Assembly: GCF_938045405.1 (NCBI RefSeq)
Contig: NZ_CALIMW010000198.1
Location: 1-12,613, forward strand
Length of the DNA stretch: 12,613 nucleotides
Reading direction: 5' to 3'
DNA from: an uncultured Campylobacter sp.
GTDB lineage: Bacteria > Campylobacterota > Campylobacteria > Campylobacterales > Campylobacteraceae
Each line of letters opens with the position of its first letter. The stretch's first letter is position 1. This document shows positions 12,435-12,613 of the stretch, piece by piece. The position numbers and the translations under genes were made by a program. Below the pieces are notes generated by a model. That model was not told where the DNA came from and made no database searches. It saw only the letters and a program-made list of their open reading frames with translations.

Positions 12435-12613
12435 TTACTTATAGCGGTAGGTGATCCTGCCTTTATCGAGGCTGTAAGGGGTCAGCTCGACTTTTACGCG
12501 ATCGCCCGGCATTATCTTGATGTAGTGCATCCGCATCTTGCCAGCGATATGACATAAAATCACGTGTTTGTTGTCTAGCTCAACCTTAAAAGTCGCGTTC
12601 GGCAGCGCTTCTA
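12435..12613 (-). CDS. infA: Translation initiation factor IF-1 (C-terminal part)
   Basis: The window ends inside this gene; 58 codons are visible, out of about 72 for the family. The visible part reads from EALPNATFKVELDNKHVILC, through HIAGKMRMHYIKIMPGDRVK and VELTPYSLDKGRITYRYK, to TAA 12435-12437. This is the S1/OB-fold body of IF-1, which sits in the ribosomal A site during initiation and aids IF-2 and IF-3. HIAGKMR and GDRVKVELTPYSL are the family signatures. Its place just before rpmJ-rpsM-rpsK-rpsD-rpoA-rplQ is the common bacterial order (secY/map-infA-rpmJ). Confidence 0.97.
   Translation of the reverse strand, partial: EALPNATFKVELDNKHVILCHIAGKMRMHYIKIMPGDRVKVELTPYSLDKGRITYRYK

Noticed and set aside
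1..12613. CRISPR arrays, insertion sequences, phage genes, toxin-antitoxin pairs or defence genes
   Set aside because: None seen: no regularly spaced repeats beyond the two-unit repeat at 8476-8544, no transposase or integrase motifs, and gene content is core metabolism and translation.

Overview
The window reads as housekeeping chromosome from a Campylobacter-type epsilonproteobacterium. The clues are the RpoA, S4, S11 and S13 sequences, the gene order NifU-like / hypothetical / murE / ebfC / ispA / tkt (recalled as the Cj1639-Cj1645 order of C. jejuni), and the many AAATTT/AAATTTTA words. The base composition looks richer in G+C than C. jejuni by eye (not calculated), which fits an oral species such as C. 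gracilis or a relative; the species is an inference only.

Layout: 1-146 is the C-terminal end of a plus-strand PLP-dependent, threonine-synthase-like enzyme. Every other confident gene is on the minus strand, so the region is transcribed from right to left. At the right end is the end of the spc/alpha ribosomal cluster: infA (partial), rpmJ, rpsM, rpsK, rpsD, rpoA, rplQ, ending at a strong hairpin. Just beyond the hairpin is an L,D-transpeptidase-family (YkuD) envelope protein. After a 507-base gap, a clear TATAAT promoter starts a tightly packed operon: NifU-domain protein, a hypothetical protein with a TTG start, murE, panD, ebfC. A 591-base spacer with two protein-like but start-less frames separates this from ispA, tkt and a GyrI-like protein. 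Then come a small unrecognised ORF, a hairpin, tRNA-Ser(CGA) and a GrpB-family protein.

The genes cover translation and transcription (ribosomal proteins, RNAP alpha, IF-1, tRNA), Fe-S cluster delivery (NifU), peptidoglycan synthesis and trimming (MurE, YkuD protein), CoA precursor synthesis (PanD), isoprenoid precursors (IspA) and pentose-phosphate metabolism (Tkt). Head-to-tail overlaps of 11 and 23 bases and gaps of 0-18 bases show translational coupling in both main operons.

No mobile element, CRISPR array, phage gene or defence system is visible, and I found no convincing undescribed system. The points worth a second look are small: probable gene remnants between ispA and ebfC and beside the tRNA, a 29-30 base intergenic sequence present twice 8 kb apart, an imperfect tandem repeat, and two strong hairpins at operon junctions.
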